Shown: positions 4,650 to 5,181 of the stretch, piece by piece
Numbering within the stretch: position 1 is the stretch's first letter
Layout: each line of letters opens with the position of its first letter
Source: an uncultured Chryseolinea sp.
GTDB taxonomy: Bacteria > Bacteroidota > Bacteroidia > Cytophagales > Cyclobacteriaceae
Direction: 5' to 3'
Length of the DNA stretch: 5,181 nt
NCBI GenBank assembly: GCA_946478915.1
Contig: CAMLER010000418.1
Coordinates: 1-5,181, forward strand
Translations under genes and position numbers: made by a program
Notes under the pieces: generated by a model
Told to the model about the DNA's origin: nothing
What the model saw: only the letters and a program-made list of their open reading frames with translations
Databases searched by the model: none

Positions 4650-5181
4650 CTATTTTTCGAGGATATTCAACTTCCCCTCCTTCGGCTCCTTAAACGCATC
4701 ACATTCAATCAAATGCTTTTCCATCTCTTCGATGCTCTTACCATGCAAAGTCGAACTGAATTTGTACGCGCGTAAAAGCATCCTTACATAGGCATCGGCA
4801 ACGCGCTTGCGTGTGAGCTTTCGCAATGCACCCATGTAGTCCTCTCTATAGACAGTTGGGATAATGATCTTCGACAAACCTTTAGCTGACAGCTCAGCAT
4901 TCATCATCACTCGCGCAATTCTTCCGTTACCATCGAGAAATGGATGAACTTCACTTACGAGGAACATCATGTAGACAGCTTTAGCAAATGGCTCACGCAA
5001 AATACTATACCACTCAAACCCTTTTTTCAACGTTCCTGTCGTCAGTTGCCAGTCAACAAATTCCGTATTACCTGCTCTATTGTTTCTGTCTTTGAATTCA
5101 CCGGGCTTTTTCGAAGTTCGTGATTGCAGTAGGACTGCATGTCTTTTGCGCATGAGATCAAGAAATTGATCCGGGTTTGTT
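4650..5181 (-). CDS. fic: Fic family protein AMP-transferase, 5' end cut by the window
   Basis: A Fic-domain enzyme, expected to move AMP (less often another phosphate-containing group) from a nucleotide onto a hydroxyl side chain of a target protein in the cytoplasm. The catalytic motif HPFLDGNGRIAR is complete, with histidine at bases 4944-4946. The His base, Mg-binding Asp, Asn-Gly anion site and both Arg residues are all present. Upstream are the family's PGEFKDRNNRAG segment and the flap around TGTLKKGFEW. The C-terminus (SIEEMEKHLI, DAFKEPKEGKL) is a typical Fic ending. An ATG at 5153 gives 167 residues, but the frame stays open through 5181, adding TNPDQFLDL, which continues the Fic pattern, so the true start lies outside. 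No S/TxxxE(G/N) inhibitory helix is seen in the visible part; it may be in the missing N-terminus. Housekeeping regulator, toxin or defence role cannot be separated here. Confidence 0.93.
   Translation of the reverse strand, partial: TNPDQFLDLMRKRHAVLLQSRTSKKPGEFKDRNNRAGNTEFVDWQLTTGTLKKGFEWYSILREPFAKAVYMMFLVSEVHPFLDGNGRIARVMMNAELSAKGLSKIIIPTVYREDYMGALRKLTRKRVADAYVRMLLRAYKFSSTLHGKSIEEMEKHLIECDAFKEPKEGKLNILEK

Noticed and set aside
1..5181. tRNA, rRNA, CRISPR array or intact insertion sequence
   Set aside because: I saw no cloverleaf with conserved loops, no regularly spaced repeats, no transposase and no terminal inverted repeat pair.

Overview
The window looks like a Bacteroidota chromosome. 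The signs are a FecI-type ECF sigma factor paired with a FecR anti-sigma factor carrying a DUF4974-like C-terminus, a predicted Zn-protease of a type I associate with Bacteroidota, moderately AT-rich sequence, and start codons mostly without Shine-Dalgarno sequences. A Cytophagales or Chitinophagales origin is only a guess.

Layout. Bases 1-100 end in a strong intrinsic terminator on the + strand, so a + strand gene probably ends just left of the window. On the - strand (1972 down to 167) lie an ECF sigma factor and its FecR partner, separated by an 87-base gap that holds two small hairpins. Bases 1973-2387 are a divergent intergenic region with several inverted repeats and no convincing gene. 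On the + strand (2388-4255) a four-helix membrane protein overlaps by 16 bases a 469-residue exported protein with an HEQYH zinc motif, resembling DUF922-type predicted secreted Zn-proteases. Bases 4256-4649 are a decayed stretch: a perfect 12-bp palindrome, a mini-ORF behind an unusually good GGAGG, a half-length DUF3024 relic, and a short ORF sharing a block with the end of the next gene. The right end holds a Fic AMP-transferase gene on the - strand, with intact catalytic motif, whose 5' end runs off the window.

How the genes may work together. FecI/FecR pairs relay an outer-membrane TonB-receptor signal to transcription. Here the usual SusC-like receptor does not clearly follow fecR, and the + strand terminator there argues for a convergent neighbour, so the pair may act on distant targets. 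The membrane protein and HExxH protein are almost certainly one translationally coupled unit and are the least described content of the window. Whether the divergent sigma pair controls them cannot be read from sequence. The Fic region looks like an accessory spot that has gained and lost small genes.
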